A stretch of 64,000 nt of DNA, taken from contig NZ_JAXMNY010000004.1 in assembly GCF_034670185.1 (NCBI RefSeq), forward strand, positions 62,001-126,000, read 5' to 3'. The notes under the pieces were generated by a model. The model worked only from the letters and a program-made list of their open reading frames with translations, was not told where the DNA came from and ran no database searches. Positions 8,663 to 19,711 of the stretch are shown here, piece after piece (position 1 is the first letter of the stretch; every line of letters begins with the position of its first letter). The position numbers and the translations under genes were made by a program. The stretch is from Nisaea sp. Lineage in GTDB: Bacteria > Pseudomonadota > Alphaproteobacteria > Thalassobaculales > Thalassobaculaceae.

Positions 8663-10465
8663 GTGTTTGATATGAACTCAGCAGTTGCAACGCCTGCCGC
8701 CGACGTGGAGACTGTTGAAACATTCCCCCCGTTGGAAGATGTCCTTAATGGGGTGAGCCACGCGTTCCAGCCAATCGTCCATCTCGACACCGGCCTCACT
8801 CACGGGTTCGAAGCATTGCTGCGCGGCACGGACACGCTTGGTTTTGAAAGCATTGCCCAGCTGTTCGATCAGGCCGCCGAGAACGGTGTTGTGGAACAGC
8901 TTGAGTCACGATTGCTGACCAAGGCCCTGAACGATTTCGCAAACCTTTCCTGCGCCGAAGGGCTGCATCTGTTTTTCAATGTAGATGCCCGCAGCCTACC
9001 CGAGCTCGGGCGTAACGTTCCGAAGACACTGAACGCCATGACCGATCTCGGTCTCTCCAGCACACAGCTCTGCCTTGAAGTCTCCGAGAAATCGGACATC
9101 TCGCAGGACAGCGCAGCCACCAAGGCCCTGCGCAAAGCCCGCGACAGCGGCATCCAGATTGCGCTGGACGATTTCGGCGAAGGCTATGCCCGGCTCCGCC
9201 TGCTGCATGAAGAGCATGCCGAGTATGTGAAATTCGACCGCTACTTCATCAACAATGTCGCCCGCGACCCGAAGAAGAAATTGTTCGTTTCCAGTCTGAT
9301 CGACATGTTCGAGGTGCTCGGCATCCAGACCATCGCCGAGGGCGTTGAAACGGACGAGGATCTGGCCAGTTGCCGTGAACTCGGATTCGATATGGTCCAG
9401 GGCTATCTCGTTGCCCGCCCGACGCTGGATCATGAGAGCCTCAGCCGGAGCTACGAAAGCCTGATCTCGGCCCGGCGGCGCGATAGGCGCTCCCGGACAT
9501 CGGACCAGCATCTTCTGCGGGAACAGATCGTCGATGTGCCGACCCTCAACATCGAAACACCGATGCAGGACGTTTTCGATGCCTTCCGCACAAACGAAAG
9601 TACCCGCCTGTTTCCCGTACTCGATGCTAATCAGCGGCCACTCGGCATCGTGCGGGATGCGGATCTCAAGGCCTATGCCTTCTCGCCCTACGGCAAGGAC
9701 CTGATCGTGAATCGCAGCTTCGGCAAACGGCTCGGCGATTTCGTCCGCCCCTGCCCGGTTGCGGATATCCATACCCAGGCGGAACGCATCCTGCAGATCT
9801 ACAGCCACAACGACGCGCTGAATGGCGTGATCATCGTCGAGAATGCGCAATATGCGGGCTTCCTCGACAACTCATCGCTGCTGCGGGTGCTGAACGAGAA
9901 GAACCTGATCACCGCCCGCGAAATGAACCCGCTGACAAAGCTGCCTGGAAACACAGCCATCTCGGATTTCATCGCCGACGCGCTGACCGAGGACGACCAA
10001 ACCCGGGCACTGCTGCATTTCGACTTCGATAATTTCAAGCCGTTCAACGACACCTACGGCTTCCGCCAGGGCGACCGTGCCCTGCTGCTCTTCGCGGAGA
10101 CTTTGCGGCAGGTCTTCACCGGCCAGGAATTCTTTCTCGGGCATATCGGCGGCGATGATTTTTTCGTCGGTGCCTGCGGCCTGCAGCCGACCGAAATCAG
10201 CCAACTGGCCTATGAGGCCCGCAAGCAGTTCGCCATGGATGTGGAAAGTTTCTACGACAAGGAGGCCCGTGAGCGAGGCTCCATCGAAGCGCGCGGCCGG
10301 GACGGCCAGCTACGCTCCTACCCGCTCCTGACATGCAGCGCTGCCATGCTGGTGGTCGATCCCGGCGAGCATCAGTCGGATCTGGAAACCGTACTGACGG
10401 CCTTTGCCGACCTGAAAAAACGGGCAAAGGAGGAAGGCGGCTTCGCCTTCCACCAAATTCAGTAG
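8663..10465 (+). CDS. EAL-CBS-GGDEF cyclic-di-GMP signalling protein
   Basis: This 600-residue cytoplasmic protein has an N-terminal EAL phosphodiesterase domain, a CBS pair (about residues 290-410) and a C-terminal GGDEF domain. The EAL domain keeps the EALLR motif (E50), DDFGEGYA and IAEGVET, so c-di-GMP hydrolysis is plausible. The GGDEF signature reads GGDDF (residues 496-500), a variant that may be inactive or only bind nucleotide. The CBS pair suggests control by adenine nucleotides. The GTG at 8663 is chosen because AGGACGAG lies five bases upstream. An ATG at 8672 is an alternative. Confidence 0.93.
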   Translation: MFDMNSAVATPAADVETVETFPPLEDVLNGVSHAFQPIVHLDTGLTHGFEALLRGTDTLGFESIAQLFDQAAENGVVEQLESRLLTKALNDFANLSCAEGLHLFFNVDARSLPELGRNVPKTLNAMTDLGLSSTQLCLEVSEKSDISQDSAATKALRKARDSGIQIALDDFGEGYARLRLLHEEHAEYVKFDRYFINNVARDPKKKLFVSSLIDMFEVLGIQTIAEGVETDEDLASCRELGFDMVQGYLVARPTLDHESLSRSYESLISARRRDRRSRTSDQHLLREQIVDVPTLNIETPMQDVFDAFRTNESTRLFPVLDANQRPLGIVRDADLKAYAFSPYGKDLIVNRSFGKRLGDFVRPCPVADIHTQAERILQIYSHNDALNGVIIVENAQYAGFLDNSSLLRVLNEKNLITAREMNPLTKLPGNTAISDFIADALTEDDQTRALLHFDFDNFKPFNDTYGFRQGDRALLLFAETLRQVFTGQEFFLGHIGGDDFFVGACGLQPTEISQLAYEARKQFAMDVESFYDKEARERGSIEARGRDGQLRSYPLLTCSAAMLVVDPGEHQSDLETVLTAFADLKKRAKEEGGFAFHQIQ

Positions 10466-10467
10466 AC

Positions 10468-10484
10468 CGGCTTTACAAAAGCCG
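10468..10484 (+). terminator. Stem-loop between convergent genes
   Basis: CGGCTTT (10468-10474) and AAAGCCG (10478-10484) form a perfect seven-pair stem with a three-base loop just past the stop of the EAL-CBS-GGDEF gene and before the end of a convergent gene. There is no long T run, so termination is only a suggestion. Confidence 0.35.
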
Positions 10485-10498
10485 ATCCAGACTTACCG

Positions 10499-10774
10499 TC
10501 AGAGGCTGCTTGGCGGCTTGCCATAGACTTTCTCGAACGCGGCCTTGAGCTCCTCTGTCTCCTCTTCGGTCAGATCGACCATCTCGTCGACGAAGTCTTT
10601 CTGTTCCTTGAGGGACCGCTCGCACATTGAATGGAAGATATCCATCATGACGCGAAAGGCACTGAAGCGCGGGTTTCCAACCGGGTCGGAACGGATTTCA
10701 AACACCGAGATAATGCCGCCCATCTTGCGGACCATATGATCCAGTTCGGCTGATCTGCCCTTGTCAATTGTCAC
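10499..10774 (-). CDS. Hypothetical protein, 91 aa
   Basis: This is a small, acidic, probably all-helical cytoplasmic protein with no signal sequence. I recognise no family. The C-terminal half (DLTEEETEELKAAFEKVYGKPP) looks like a charged amphipathic helix. The ATG at 10774 is preceded by a GGGGACGTCACCGTGAC stretch on the minus strand. It lies between two c-di-GMP genes, downstream of a cyclase on the same strand, but a link to signalling is only a guess from position. Confidence 0.65.
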   Translation of the reverse strand: MTIDKGRSAELDHMVRKMGGIISVFEIRSDPVGNPRFSAFRVMMDIFHSMCERSLKEQKDFVDEMVDLTEEETEELKAAFEKVYGKPPSSL

Positions 10775-10892
10775 GGTGACGTCCCCTTAAGCGAATGAAA
10801 TGACCCATTAAAGATAAAGGCAGGGCATCATACCCGGCATATAAGATGCGGCAATCCCATTCCCGTTCACTGGGGAACACATCCTGCCGGTA

Positions 10893-11729
10893 TCAGACCA
10901 GCTCCGCTGTCCAGACCACGACCTGATCCCGACCGTTGTTCTTGGCCTCATAGAGCGCCCGGTCAGCGCGCTCCATGATATCCTTCAGGCTCCGTCTCGG
11001 CACGAGTTGCGCCACACCGAACGATACAGTCACGGAGAGCGGATCGCCTTTATCAATCTGGATCGGTGTTTCGGAGATGGTCTTCCGGACCCGGTCGAGG
11101 ACCCGGCGGGCATCCTCCGGACCGGAATCCGGCAGACTGATCAGGAACTCCTCGCCTCCGAACCGATAAATCGAATCGTACGGCCGGAGCGTGTCTTCGA
11201 TGATCCGTGTCACGCGGGCGAGTACCCGGTCTCCAGCCTGATGCCCATAGGTATCGTTAACGGATTTGAAGCGGTCAATGTCGGCGATCGCGATTGAACA
11301 GGGGCGGCCGCTGCGCCGCATCCGCTGTTGCTCACGCATCAGTTCCCGCTCCATGGTCATGCGGGTGTTCGTGCCGGTCAGCGGATCCAGATCGGAAAGC
11401 GCCGCCCGGAAGGCCCGGGCCATGCGGCCGGCCTGCTCGTTGAAACTGTCGATCTTGTGCAGCAGTGCGTCGTATTCCCCGGCCGGGATTCCGTCATCCT
11501 TCCAGCCCCGCACAGCGAGGATAGCCGCATGCGCGTAAAGCCCCTGATGCATGCCGACGAGCATGGCGAAGGCTGGCTGGGAGAAAATGTCGTCATCCCG
11601 GTTGGTGGAGTACCAACGGCCGAAGCGGCTCATCCGGTGCGCATCTTCCGTCACCACTTCCGGATCGGGGCGCAAGCGGCAAACCAGCGCCCGGTGAAAC
11701 AGCGCGAGCCATTGCCGCGTCTCTTCCAT
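10893..11729 (-). CDS. Diguanylate cyclase, DgcZ-like with degenerate CZB domain
   Basis: The C-terminal domain is a canonical GGDEF cyclase: GGEEF signature, an RPYD I-site five residues before it, and DIDRFKSVNDTYGH. It should make c-di-GMP from GTP. The N-terminal part aligns by eye with the zinc-binding CZB domain of E. coli DgcZ (QWLALFHRAL, RFGRWY, MHQGLY), but three of the four zinc ligands look replaced. The first ATG in frame is 11729. However, the DgcZ-like first helix begins before it, and the frame stays open to 11841 without ATG, GTG or TTG. A GAAGGA sequence sits eight bases before an ATC at 11825, so the true start may be non-canonical. Confidence 0.9.
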   Translation of the reverse strand: MEETRQWLALFHRALVCRLRPDPEVVTEDAHRMSRFGRWYSTNRDDDIFSQPAFAMLVGMHQGLYAHAAILAVRGWKDDGIPAGEYDALLHKIDSFNEQAGRMARAFRAALSDLDPLTGTNTRMTMERELMREQQRMRRSGRPCSIAIADIDRFKSVNDTYGHQAGDRVLARVTRIIEDTLRPYDSIYRFGGEEFLISLPDSGPEDARRVLDRVRKTISETPIQIDKGDPLSVTVSFGVAQLVPRRSLKDIMERADRALYEAKNNGRDQVVVWTAELV

Positions 11730-11868
11730 CGCCGCTTCGAGTTCGCGTACGATCTCCTCAAGCTGCGGACGGGACAGCGCTGAGTCCGGTGCCTGCTGTT
11801 GCGCGGAGTTATCCTGAGCCGAGATCGTATTTTTCCTTCGTTAAACCTTGCCGATCCCACATCCCGGT

Positions 11869-11932
11869 CAGAGCCTATCGGCTCTGCCACGCGCAACCAA
11901 GCTCAATGAGAGATATCCGCCTGCCAGGCAGG
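11869..11932. other. Two short palindromes upstream of the cyclase gene
   Basis: CAGAGCC/GGCTCTG (11869-11886, loop of four) and CCTGCC/GGCAGG (11920-11932) lie between the end of the acetoacetyl-CoA synthetase gene and the cyclase gene downstream of it. They could terminate or stabilise transcripts. Neither is followed by a T run in either direction. Confidence 0.3.
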
Positions 11933-13891
<1,959 letters not shown>

Positions 13892-14082
13892 GTCTCTCGG
13901 CGTCCCCTGCTTGCCAGCGTCCCTGTTCTTCGCGCCATTCCCCGGTTGGCGTCTTATCTGTTGCTTCATCCTATAACGGCGGCTCGTGCCAGCGGCAATG
14001 CTGCAATGCGCAATCGGCGCTGGTGATCCCCTCTCCGGGCCAGGCTAGCTTGGGCATCACACACTTTTCGTGGACCGACGCT

Positions 14083-14628
14083 ATGGCGGCAACACAGATA
14101 TGGGACGACATTGAAATCAGGGCCGCAAATGCCGGGGAAGCCTCAAAAATCGCCCATTTTCACGTGAAGATCTGGCGTGAGACATACAGGGACATGGCTC
14201 CCGAAGAAGCCCTGCACGTGCTGAATGAAGACCGCCGTCTACCCGGCTGGATCGAAACTCTCTCCTCGACCGATATCCGGAAGAACACGCTGATCGCGCG
14301 AGCAAATGGGAAGATTGTCGGCTTGGTCGGCTACGGACCGCCAACGACTGGGATCTTCGGCGACAGAGGTGAAATCAAGCATCTCTATGTCGACGGCAGC
14401 CAACGCGGCCGGGGCCTTGGACGGCGTCTGCTCCAGCAGGCGTTTCAACAGATGAGAGAGCTCGGCTTCGACGGGATCGGCCTGGCCGTGGTCCGTGAGA
14501 ACGTGACGGCGCGGCGGTTCTACAACTCCCTCGGAGGAACCGAACATGCCGAGTTTCAGGATTCCGCGCCGATTTGGAAATCCAGCAATATCCTTGTCAT
14601 ATGGCCGGCGGGAACCGAAACAGGCTGA
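14083..14628 (+). CDS. GNAT-family N-acetyltransferase
   Basis: This 181-residue single-domain acetyltransferase has the motif A acetyl-CoA pyrophosphate-binding loop QRGRGLGRRLL, preceded by the beta strand IKHLYVDGS, and the C-terminal ENVTARRFYNSLG block. The acceptor is unknown. The ATG at 14083 leaves a normal GNAT N-terminus (DDIEIRAANAGEAS). A GTG at 14023 is also in frame but adds 20 residues with no family character. Confidence 0.85.
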   Translation: MAATQIWDDIEIRAANAGEASKIAHFHVKIWRETYRDMAPEEALHVLNEDRRLPGWIETLSSTDIRKNTLIARANGKIVGLVGYGPPTTGIFGDRGEIKHLYVDGSQRGRGLGRRLLQQAFQQMRELGFDGIGLAVVRENVTARRFYNSLGGTEHAEFQDSAPIWKSSNILVIWPAGTETG

Positions 14629-14763
14629 CGCAAAGATCCCTTCCGGCCATGCGCATCCGGAAGCCCCGGCACCCGCGCGTTTCCGTGAACGACAAGGCAG
14701 CAATGCGCAATCAGCGCTGGTAGAGAGTGCGGCAAAGCGTATTCTGGTGGTCTTCCGCAGATT

Positions 14764-15771
14764 ATGGACATGGCGCTGCCGAGCGCCTGCAGAGTCTCAA
14801 TGGCGCTCGCTGATTCATCGCTGTCTTCCCGCTGGGCCGCCCTGTCTCCCAATACCCAGGGCGCGCTCTGGATTATCGTTTCCTGCGTGCTTTTCTCGAT
14901 CATGCAGGCAGAGGTGAAGCTGCTCGGTGCCCGGCTCGACACCTTCCAGATCGCCTTCTTCCGCTGTGCTTTCGGGCTTGCCGTGATCCTGCCCTTCATG
15001 GTCAAGGCCGGGCCTTCCGTATTCAGGACCAAACGCCCTCTTGCCCATTTTCTGCGAGGCTGCCTCGGCGCCAGTGCGATGGCTTGCGGTTTCTATTCCG
15101 TAACCCACATGCCACTGGCAGACGCGACGGCAATCAGCTTCGCCAAACCGCTTTTCATGATCGTGCTTGCGGTGCTGTTCCTGAACGAGCAGGTCCGCTG
15201 GCGGCGCTGGTCAGCCACCGCAGTCGGTTTCGTCGGCGTTCTCATCATGGTTCAGCCCGGCTCGTCCGAGATCGGCTTTGCCTCCGGTGTCGCCCTGCTC
15301 GGCACGTTCTTCGTCGCCCTCGTCGTGGTCGTTGTGAAGAAGCTGGCCGAAACGGAATCTCCGCTCACCATTCTGTTCAGCTTCGGCATCATCTCGACCT
15401 CGATAATGACCATCCCGGCCATCCTGGTCTGGCAGCAGCCGACCTGGACCGAAATGGCCATGCTGCTCGCCGTCGGCACCCTCGGCTCCGCCGGACAGGC
15501 CTGCGCGGTCAAGGGCTTCAAGGTCGGAGAAGCGACGGCGGTCGTACCGTTCGACTATTCCCGGCTGATCTTCGCCGGCTTCATCGGCTACTGGCTGTTC
15601 GCCGACGTGCCCGGCATTCACACCCTTGCCGGCGCGGCCCTGATCGTCACCTCGACGCTCTATATCGCCCGCCGCGAGGCGCAACTCGGTAAGACGCCGA
15701 TGCGCAACAAGACCGATCACCATCCGGTGGTGCTGGTTGAGGAACAGCCCGCCACGGAAAAAAGTACCTAA
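14764..15771 (+). CDS. DMT-superfamily (EamA) transporter
   Basis: This 335-residue integral membrane protein has about ten hydrophobic segments arranged as two EamA repeats, as in the drug/metabolite exporters. The first repeat begins at GALWIIVSCVLFSIMQAEVK, and the second includes VVKKLAETESPLTILFSFGI. The family exports metabolites or amino acids, and the substrate cannot be predicted. ATGs at 14764, 14770 and 14800 are all possible starts. The last removes a short poorly conserved leader. It converges with the DUF3429 gene, overlapping it by four bases. Confidence 0.88.
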   Translation: MDMALPSACRVSMALADSSLSSRWAALSPNTQGALWIIVSCVLFSIMQAEVKLLGARLDTFQIAFFRCAFGLAVILPFMVKAGPSVFRTKRPLAHFLRGCLGASAMACGFYSVTHMPLADATAISFAKPLFMIVLAVLFLNEQVRWRRWSATAVGFVGVLIMVQPGSSEIGFASGVALLGTFFVALVVVVVKKLAETESPLTILFSFGIISTSIMTIPAILVWQQPTWTEMAMLLAVGTLGSAGQACAVKGFKVGEATAVVPFDYSRLIFAGFIGYWLFADVPGIHTLAGAALIVTSTLYIARREAQLGKTPMRNKTDHHPVVLVEEQPATEKST

Positions 15772-16331
15772 TAGGGTACGACCGCTCCGCCGATCCCGGC
15801 GTTGGCAAGCGCGATCAGCGTGAAAATCGTCAGCCATTTCCGCAGTTTCGCGTACCATTCCGGCAAAAAACCGGCGTTACAGGCACGGACGTCGATGAAA
15901 TAGGCGAACGCAATGCCGAGTGTGATCAGCACCAGACCGAAGAACGGCCCCAGCAGGGTCCCGATCCAGGCGATAAGTGCCGGTACCACGCTCCAGCCGT
16001 AGCGAGCCCAGGCCGCCCGGTCCATCTCCTCATCATCCTCTTCCCGTGCTTCTTCCAGCTCGCCCTGCCACATGGCAGCGCCCCAGTGCACAGCACCGAG
16101 GAAGGACAGGATCGCCGCACCGTAAGTGATCAGGCTGTCGATCAGCACATAGCTGTAAAGCGGATCCGTCAGCCAGACCGGCAGGGAAATCGCGTAGAAC
16201 GGGACAAGGCCGCCAAGGCCGAGGATCAGGGCCGGACGGGGCACGTCCTGGAATGAAGGCAGCATCGCGGTTGATCCCTTTGTCGCACTGGCCTTTGCCG
16301 CGCTGGACGCGCGGGCGGCTTTCGGTTTCAC
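15768..16331 (-). CDS. DUF3429 membrane protein
   Basis: This 187-residue protein has about four to five membrane segments and the DUF3429 signature YGAAILSFLGAVHWGAAM near the middle. The family also occurs in mitochondria (TMEM69), and its function is unknown. An acidic EEAREEDDEEMD loop separates the second and third hydrophobic parts. The GTG at 16331 gives a basic alanine-rich N-terminus. The ATG at 16265 (MLPSFQD) is a shorter alternative. Confidence 0.82.
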   Translation of the reverse strand: MKPKAARASSAAKASATKGSTAMLPSFQDVPRPALILGLGGLVPFYAISLPVWLTDPLYSYVLIDSLITYGAAILSFLGAVHWGAAMWQGELEEAREEDDEEMDRAAWARYGWSVVPALIAWIGTLLGPFFGLVLITLGIAFAYFIDVRACNAGFLPEWYAKLRKWLTIFTLIALANAGIGGAVVPY

Positions 16332-16403
16332 TGCGCCCCGTTATACCGTTCAAACATCCGGCCAGCAAAGACCGGACCCGAAAGCACCGGAGGAAACAGG
16401 AAC

Positions 16404-17165
16404 ATGCAGGTTCAGGGACAAGCCGCGATCGTCACAGGCGGCGGCAGCGGATTGGGTGCAGGCACCGCGCGCGCACTGGCGGCAGCAGGCGCGAAGGTCG
16501 CACTGTTCGACGTGAATGAGGAAGGCGCGCAGAAAGTCGCTGCCGAGATCGGCGGCATCGCCGTGCCGTGTGACGTTTCCGATGCGGCATCTGCCGAAGC
16601 CGCCATCGCCAAAGCCCGCGATGCCCATGGCCCGGCCCGTATTCTGGTGAATTGCGCCGGTATCGCACCGGCAGAGCGCATCGTTGGCCGGAACGGCCCG
16701 ATGCCGCTCGACAATTTCCGCAAGGTCATCGAGGTCAACCTGATCGGCACCTTCAACATGATGCGCCTCGCCGCCGCCGACATGCAGGGCACGGACCCGC
16801 TGGAAGACGGCGAGCGCGGCATCGTCATCTCCACCGCCTCCGTCGCCGCCTTCGAAGGCCAGATTGGCCAGAGCGCCTATGCGGCATCGAAGGGCGGCGT
16901 GCATGCGTTGACCATCGTCGGCGCCCGCGAATTCGCCAAAGCCGGCATCCGCTTCAACACCATCGCGCCGGGCCTGTTCGGTACCCCGATGCTGCTCGGC
17001 ATGCCTCAGGATGTGCAGGACAGCCTCGCCGCCACGGTTCCCTATCCGTCCCGCTTCGGCACACCGGAGGAATACGCGAAACTGGCCATGGCGATGATCG
17101 ACAACGTCATGCTGAACGGCGAAACGGTACGGCTTGACGGCGCCATCCGGATGCAGCCGCGGTAG
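16404..17165 (+). CDS. SDR oxidoreductase, HSD10/3-hydroxyacyl-CoA dehydrogenase type
   Basis: This 253-residue classical short-chain dehydrogenase has the NAD-binding motif GGGSGLGAG, the NCAG motif, catalytic serine in STASVAA and YAASK (Y-x3-K). The long insertion after the ILVNCAG strand and the APGLFGTPML block are typical of the HSD17B10-like 3-hydroxy-2-methylbutyryl/3-hydroxyacyl-CoA dehydrogenases, so a role in isoleucine or fatty acid oxidation with NAD is likely. No other beta-oxidation gene is adjacent. Confidence 0.9.
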   Translation: MQVQGQAAIVTGGGSGLGAGTARALAAAGAKVALFDVNEEGAQKVAAEIGGIAVPCDVSDAASAEAAIAKARDAHGPARILVNCAGIAPAERIVGRNGPMPLDNFRKVIEVNLIGTFNMMRLAAADMQGTDPLEDGERGIVISTASVAAFEGQIGQSAYAASKGGVHALTIVGAREFAKAGIRFNTIAPGLFGTPMLLGMPQDVQDSLAATVPYPSRFGTPEEYAKLAMAMIDNVMLNGETVRLDGAIRMQPR

Positions 17166-17234
17166 GGTGGCTCCGCTTACTACTTCGTCATCGCGGCCGG
17201 AGAAGCGTGACTCAAACGATCGAAGGAAGGCTAC

Positions 17235-18914
17235 ATGCCAGCGACCGGACTTGTAGGAGCATATTGGGCTGATTTCACCCGTATGTTCGGATGGCTGATG
17301 GACGGCGATCACGCCTTTCTATTTATCGCCGGTTCTATCTTGATGGTCGGAGGCTCGGTTTATTGGTCCCTGCGGGAATCCGTTACTAACACCGCCAACG
17401 ACCTGTGCTTCCCGATAAATGCCAGCGCGCGTCGGTGGACAGAAATATGGCAACAGACGGTCCGGTACGGCCTTGACCGGCTAGGTAATTGGTTTGGCCC
17501 GCCGTTTGGATTCAGGGCGTTTGATCGCTGTCTAATTATTGTTCTGGGTTACGCTCTGTTCGGCCCCTTGCTTGCGCAGTCATTCGAGCACATTGGTGCA
17601 ATTACTAAAGAATGGAAAGTTGCCGACGAAACCGCGACCTTAGCCGCGCTCGCGGTCTTTTTTAGCGTCGCATCGCTTGGAGGCATAACTATGTGGATGG
17701 TCGCGCGCGGACCGTTCCCAATCATGGATAGCATTCTTCTCGAATCGGATTTGTCATCGAAGATTAAATCTGGACAGCGCATTTTGTTCAAAAGCGCCGG
17801 GGTCATTATCGGCGCGGCGCTCATCGCATTCGTGGCGGGTGCCGCGGTCGGCGCGGGCGTCAAGTCTGGTGCAATCAGCCACTTTTTTGGTAGCGCTACT
17901 TCTGCTGGGATAGCGGCGATAGCATTAGTGGGTGCGTTAGCTGCAGGCGTTCGGGGCATTGCTGTTGTCGTGGGGATTGCGGTCATCGCCGGTATTTGCA
18001 GCGTCAACACTACGGAAAGCGGCGGGATCCAAGAACTCGTGATCTCTGCGCTCCGCACGGGCATCTTGGGCGGTGCGATTATCGCCGGAATTTTGGGTGC
18101 CGCCGGGATCAAGATCACCGTGGTCATAGCGGCCATCACTATTGTTGCAAGTGTCGTGACCGGTGCCTTCATGGCGGGCTTCGGAGGCATGCTCATCGTT
18201 GGCACCTATGTCCCGATCTTCGCCATGATCGCGTTCATCCCGCAAACGGCAATCCTAACTGTAACGATTAGCGCCACGGTTTTTGCCTTATTGACCGTAA
18301 TTCTGGGTCTGAATGCGTTTACTGATTGGCTCACATGGTGGGCTGGCCGCAGGCTTGCGCACCCTCCGCTTCCAAACGCTGATACTATCGGACCCGGATT
18401 ATGGCCTATTGCCAGACAATTGCTGATCGTTAGCGCAACCGCTCTGGCCGCCTCTATCGCCCTTTCAGCCGCGCTTGCATTCTCTCTTGGTCTCGCGGTC
18501 AGATTCGGCGTGAAACTCGATTGGGCTCTTCATCTTGAAAATGCTTATACCGACCCTCTTGGTTCCGGCATCGGTTTAACGATGATGCTGGTGAGTCCGT
18601 GGTTGCCAGTCGCATTTCATCTGACAACGGGCCTGTTCTCACTGATCTTTCCGATCTTGAGATCATTGGCTGAAATGACAAAATCAAGACCGACTGCGTC
18701 TCTGGCCGAGCAGGATCCTTCTCGTCCAATGGAAACATGTCCGCCAGGGATCATTCCCGTCAGCGCTCTGTTGTCGGCATCACTCACCGTTCTATTGCTA
18801 ATAATCCTGTCAGCAGCAATCAGCTCAGCATTACCAGATGCTCTGCCATGGCTCGCTCATACGGCATGCGATATCGGAAACTGGGCCGAAGGAATTGAAA
18901 ACTGCATGCTGTAA
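17235..18914 (+). CDS. Orphan polytopic membrane protein, 559 aa
   Basis: I recognise no family. The protein is very hydrophobic, with an estimated dozen or more membrane segments. The central block (about residues 190-360) is rich in alanine, glycine, isoleucine and valine, with back-to-back hydrophobic stretches separated by few polar residues. There is no signal-like N-terminus beyond the first segment (HAFLFIAGSILMVGGSVYW). The codon use is visibly less G+C-biased than in its neighbours, suggesting recent acquisition. It is monocistronic, followed by a 333-base gap. A transporter or channel role is possible but unsupported. Confidence 0.72.
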   Translation: MPATGLVGAYWADFTRMFGWLMDGDHAFLFIAGSILMVGGSVYWSLRESVTNTANDLCFPINASARRWTEIWQQTVRYGLDRLGNWFGPPFGFRAFDRCLIIVLGYALFGPLLAQSFEHIGAITKEWKVADETATLAALAVFFSVASLGGITMWMVARGPFPIMDSILLESDLSSKIKSGQRILFKSAGVIIGAALIAFVAGAAVGAGVKSGAISHFFGSATSAGIAAIALVGALAAGVRGIAVVVGIAVIAGICSVNTTESGGIQELVISALRTGILGGAIIAGILGAAGIKITVVIAAITIVASVVTGAFMAGFGGMLIVGTYVPIFAMIAFIPQTAILTVTISATVFALLTVILGLNAFTDWLTWWAGRRLAHPPLPNADTIGPGLWPIARQLLIVSATALAASIALSAALAFSLGLAVRFGVKLDWALHLENAYTDPLGSGIGLTMMLVSPWLPVAFHLTTGLFSLIFPILRSLAEMTKSRPTASLAEQDPSRPMETCPPGIIPVSALLSASLTVLLLIILSAAISSALPDALPWLAHTACDIGNWAEGIENCML

Positions 18915-19247
18915 ACACCTAGTGACCAACCTCAACCCGGCACGTAAGCGCGGTCAATAAACGGGGGAGCACTGGGGGCGGTACTCACTCATAGCTTACT
19001 ACGCTAAGAAAAAAGTATTCCTCCTAAGCTGAAAAAGACCAAGCATAAGCCTTTACAGACCACAATCCGGGGCGAGGGTGATCGAATGGCCGTGCCTGTC
19101 AGAAGTGTCGTGCCCGTCATCAAAAGATCCCAGGTCAAGGTCCGGAATGAAGGTTTTTCGCGCGACGGACACCCTTTCACACGTCAGTATTGCTGACCGA
19201 ATTGTCTTAATTTAATATGCAGGCCACATATTTGTTTGGAGATATTC
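18915..19247. other. Gene-free interval
   Basis: This is 333 bases of mixed composition with no convincing gene. A 36-codon ATG frame at 19086 has no ribosome-binding site. A TTAATTTAATAT stretch near 19208-19219 could be a promoter -10 region for the lipoprotein gene that follows, but I see no matching -35. Confidence 0.4.
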
Positions 19248-19655
19248 ATGTCGATAAAACGCTTTCTGAGCGCGTTCCTGTTGGTCACCCTCAGCGCCTG
19301 CGCCACCTATTCCACCGGGCAGATCACCTCCCCATCAGGCGCACCGATTGAGGATCCAGTAGCCACGAAAAGTGACTCCACCTTCGAGAAGCAACCCTCG
19401 CAGGTCCTCGTCACGACCGGCGATATGACGGACCGCCCCTACGAGGTGCTCGGCGTTATCGATGTGCAGGTGAACAAGACCACAATTTTCCATCCCAGCC
19501 CGACTCCGGCACTGGTCGACGAGGCTCTGCAGCGTCGTGGCGCAGCACTTGGTGCGGATGCTGTAATCAATGTCGTCTACAGCGATGTCCATGTCTCACT
19601 TATCAGTTGGGGCACCATGGACGGCAGGGGCCGGGCGGTGAAATTCAAGAAATAG
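19248..19655 (+). CDS. Small lipoprotein, YbjQ-like pattern
   Basis: This 135-residue precursor has a lipobox LSAC after a short hydrophobic leader (MSIKRFLSAFLLVTLSAC), so the mature protein should be lipid-anchored. The body contains RPYEVLGVIDV and ALGADAVINVVY, a pattern like that of YbjQ/heavy-metal-binding-type domains, but I cannot confirm membership. The ATG at 19248 is chosen because GGAG lies six bases upstream. A TTG at 19236 is in frame but would include that site. Confidence 0.8.
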   Translation: MSIKRFLSAFLLVTLSACATYSTGQITSPSGAPIEDPVATKSDSTFEKQPSQVLVTTGDMTDRPYEVLGVIDVQVNKTTIFHPSPTPALVDEALQRRGAALGADAVINVVYSDVHVSLISWGTMDGRGRAVKFKK

Positions 19656-19711
19656 GAACCAAAACGACCGTTACCCAGGCATAGAGCCGGGATGACAGCT
19701 GAGCGAGAGAT

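Noticed and set aside
19086..19196. 36-codon ATG frame in the spacer before the lipoprotein
   Set aside because: No ribosome-binding site, no family and no sign of coding bias.
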